Shown piece by piece: positions 8,656 through 11,061 of a stretch of DNA of 11,061 nucleotides. Both the position numbers and the translations under genes were made by a program. The notes under the pieces are model-generated. The model was not told the DNA's origin. It did not search any database and saw only the letters and a list, made by a program, of their open reading frames with translations. The stretch spans positions 1 through 11,061 of the forward strand of contig LSSL01001234.1 of NCBI GenBank assembly GCA_001953115.1, read 5' to 3'. How positions within the stretch are numbered: position 1 is the first letter of the stretch; each line of letters starts with the position of its first letter. This DNA is from Smittium mucronatum. Its lineage: Eukaryota > Kickxellomycota > Harpellomycetes > Harpellales > Legeriomycetaceae.

Positions 8656-9656
8656 TAAATTTCATCAATCCAACGAATATATTATAAACTTTCTAAAAAA
8701 ATGCTCTTATTATTCCACAATTCTGTGTTAAATAATCAAGATAATCCTACTTATTTTAGAATTTTGGTTAAGCTTATCAGCAATTGAGACTATTTAATCA
8801 TTTTTAATTTATTGTATGAAAAATCAATTATTTAATCAATAATATTGATTCTAAGTTAAATTATAATAAATTAGTGAAATATTTATAAATAAAATTCTTA
8901 AATATTTTAGTTCTTCATATTATAAACTAATTAGTATTTCACAATATCTAGTAATATTAAAATGGCCTCTTATATAGCCATAATGATTTATCGGTATAAT
9001 CTGTGAATTTTCTCTTTTAGTTTATTATTATAGATTTTTTTTTTTTGCATTGATCTATTTTTACATTCGATGTCGTTTTAATACTTTTGATCACAATTTT
9101 TTTGTTATATTGATTTTGAATTTCAAATTAATATCTTGAGATATGTCGTTATTTTCTCTTTTGGATAAAGCTTTAAAATTTTTAAAAAACTTCGCTTTAT
9201 CGTAAGCAATTCAATGGGAACCAAATGACGCAGATTTATTAATTTAAATATGTCTATTTTTTTTGACAAGATTTTATGTCTTGCGAGAGTTATTTGGAGG
9301 ATTGTTAGTGAAAATATTCCAATTAAAAATAATTAAAAAATAATTATATATAGAATCAATTACTTATATAGAATATTCAATAATCAATAGAATAAGGAAT
9401 TATAATTTTACCTGTAAATAAGTCAACTTTTTTTTTGTTATTTAAAAAATATTAAATTTATGAGTTTATGCGATAAAACGTGCATTATTTTTTGAAATTT
9501 CAGGTTATTTTAAAAACTAATCTTTAAATGAAGTAATTTTTTTATCTTATTGAAAATTACTTTATTATTACGATTATAATTTCCCATTCAATTAATTTTT
9601 TTTTTCATCATAATTTATAATCGGTACGTGGACTCTTATAATTGGAGGAGTCTAAA

Positions 9657-9743
9657 ATGGATGATTATAGTCAATATAGAGCCATTTCTATGTTAAATTA
9701 TTATAAATACAGTAGATTTCTAGATAATTTTGTACATAACTAG
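9657..9743 (+). other. Tiny open frame (28 codons) after a purine-rich GGAGGAG
   Basis: ATG at 9657 opens a frame beginning MDDYSQYRAIS and ending at TAG 9741. GGAGGAG lies eight bases or so upstream, which in a bacterium would be a good ribosome binding site. In a eukaryotic setting this has no meaning, and 28 codons is within chance. The local G+C is a little raised (9625-9690). Kept as a note, not as a gene. Confidence 0.12.
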
Positions 9744-9986
9744 CCTTAATAACACTTTTAATATTTTTAATTAAACATTAAACTATCGAAACACAAAAAT
9801 ATAATAAACTGCCCCAATTTTTGCTATCGGTTTACATTAATAAAAAATGTTAATAGGAAAAGCTTTTAACAAATATATGTTAATTAACGAAATACAAAAA
9901 AAAACGAAAATTAATTAATGAATATTATATATTCATTACTTTTAAAAACTATTGCATTTTTTTAGTAAATTTATTAATTTATAGCA

Positions 9987-10042
9987 CTAACCCTATATTA
10001 AATAAAAATAATAAACTAAATTAAATGTATGTTAGGGTTAGG
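9987..10042. repeat. Inverted pair of telomere-like motifs
   Basis: CTAACCCTA at 9987-9995 is the exact reverse complement of TAGGGTTAG at 10033-10041. The right-hand copy is part of TTAGGGTTAGG (10032-10042), nearly two units of the TTAGGG repeat found at many eukaryotic telomeres. The 37 bases between are almost pure A/T. In such A+T-rich DNA, GGG and CCC runs are rare, which makes the pair notable. Two units are too few to call a telomere. Confidence 0.45.
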
Positions 10043-10844
10043 TTTTATATTTCAATATTGTATTTGATACACCAAAAAAAACATTAACAATTATAAATTC
10101 TAAAACTTTTGCTTCTTAGAAAATAAATAATATATATTAACAGATGAGAAACTTTGAAAAAAATTTTTTAGCAATATTTATTTAAATTTAAAATATATAA
10201 TTCAAGTATTTAAAGTGAAATAAAGGATTAATAATAATACATTAAGAATACAAATTATTTCTTACAACTTTAGTGAATTATATTAAATCAAAGAAAAATA
10301 TTAGGCTACATAAGTTAAAATCTATATAATCAAGAAATATTCAAATACAATAGTAAATGAGAACTAGTTTATTGGGTTTTTTTTTAATTTTTCTACTTAC
10401 TTGATTTGTATAAGATATATAGACTATTATAAAATATTTACAAGAAATATGACTAGTAATAATCTTAGCTTTCATATAAGAAAAATAAATATCTTTTTAT
10501 TTCGACATACATAACTGGATATTATTTGAAAATTTTCAGAAATAAATGAGAAACTGAAAAGGTTGAGGGATTTATCATATCTCTATAAAAATTTCACATC
10601 TACTTATGAAAAATATTCATTATATTTAAATTAAGTCCTTACATTGTAGTATCGAAAGATTTATATATTTTATTATCAGTTAAATTCTGATAAATGTGAA
10701 AGTATTTTATCATACTGATTATAAAAATTATTTTATGAAGCTTTATCCCTTAATAAAAACAGGACTAATAATTTTTAAAAATTTATATATGTAATAATTC
10801 TACAATAAAAACCTAATTTAATAAAAAATATATATTAGCAACTG

Positions 10845-10864
10845 AAGAAATATATATATTTCTT
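10845..10864. repeat. Perfect 20-base palindrome
   Basis: AAGAAATATATATATTTCTT is its own reverse complement, with no loop. Its core is an AT dinucleotide run. It could be a cruciform or transposon insertion hotspot, but may be chance in this composition. Confidence 0.6.
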
Positions 10865-10952
10865 GATTTTAAAATATTTTGCTTGAACTTACACAATAGA
10901 TTTGAATAAAGTTTATTAAAGTTTTAGTACTTCTTAATAGAATTTTTAATTA

Positions 10953-10972
10953 TTCATTTCATTTCATTTCAT
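10953..10972 (+). repeat. Microsatellite (TTCAT)4
   Basis: Four exact copies of TTCAT, followed by diverged ATT. This is an ordinary short tandem repeat with no gene beside it. Confidence 0.85.
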
Positions 10973-11061
10973 ATTATCTGAAAAAATAAATGTTTAACAT
11001 GCTTAATTAGGATCCGATTAAGACAATTTCTGATTTAGCTATTTTTATTTAATTATTAAAA

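Larger units (their letters stand above)
8790..11061. other. Gene-poor A+T-rich stretch
   Basis: No frame reads as protein. It holds the telomere-like pair, the 20-base palindrome, the TTCAT repeat and the small frame at 9657, each listed separately, plus a short hairpin with 10-base arms at 9916-9938 (TAATGAATAT / ATATTCATTA, three-base loop) that chance could explain. Confidence 0.55.

Noticed and set aside
9640..9743. Bacterial-style gene with ribosome binding site GGAGGAG and ATG at 9657
   Set aside because: The frame is only 28 codons, no neighbouring gene exists, and the rest of the window is eukaryotic in character.
1..11061. tRNA, rRNA or CRISPR array
   Set aside because: No cloverleaf-like G/C-paired segment, no recognisable rRNA sequence, and no regularly spaced identical repeats were seen.

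Overview
This window looks like gene-poor, strongly A+T-rich eukaryotic nuclear DNA, with only about 13-20 % G+C in the background lines I counted. It contains no intact protein-coding gene that I can defend. It does hold decayed coding sequence, visible as small islands of higher G+C (about 30-40 %). The eukaryotic assignment rests on three things: a decayed Mutator-like (MULE) transposase with a FLYWCH-like zinc-finger remnant, possible T-rich 3' splice acceptors (T10 then CAG), and the lack of any dense gene packing. The lineage cannot be fixed from the sequence. An A+T-rich invertebrate, a parasitic animal, a microsporidian or an early-branching fungus would all fit.

Layout. 1-2640: no gene seen, with poly-T tracts, one terminator-like hairpin and two other inverted repeats. 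2728-4175: a broken MULE transposase on the + strand, readable from an N-terminal FLYWCH-like piece, through the DDE core, to a possible C-terminal basic tail, but interrupted by frameshifts and by TAA, TAG and TGA stops. 4200-6338: A+T-rich DNA with no supported gene. 6339-6415: a degenerate tandem repeat with a 20-base unit. 6532-6744: an open frame of 70 codons without ATG in a G+C-richer island, containing a hairpin with 12-base arms. 6745-7690: nothing supported. 7694-8655: the second large decayed coding region, on the + strand, spread over three successive frames. Its family is not recognised; one segment recalls the stretch just before the reverse transcriptase domain of non-LTR retrotransposons. 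8790-11061: no gene, but a telomere-like motif pair in opposite orientations, a perfect 20-base palindrome and a four-copy TTCAT repeat.

No working system can be assembled from these parts. The best reading is a graveyard of old mobile elements that has drifted toward A+T, with the slower-changing remains of coding sequence standing out by composition. The second coding island is the item most worth following, because it is long, reads as protein and could not be named.
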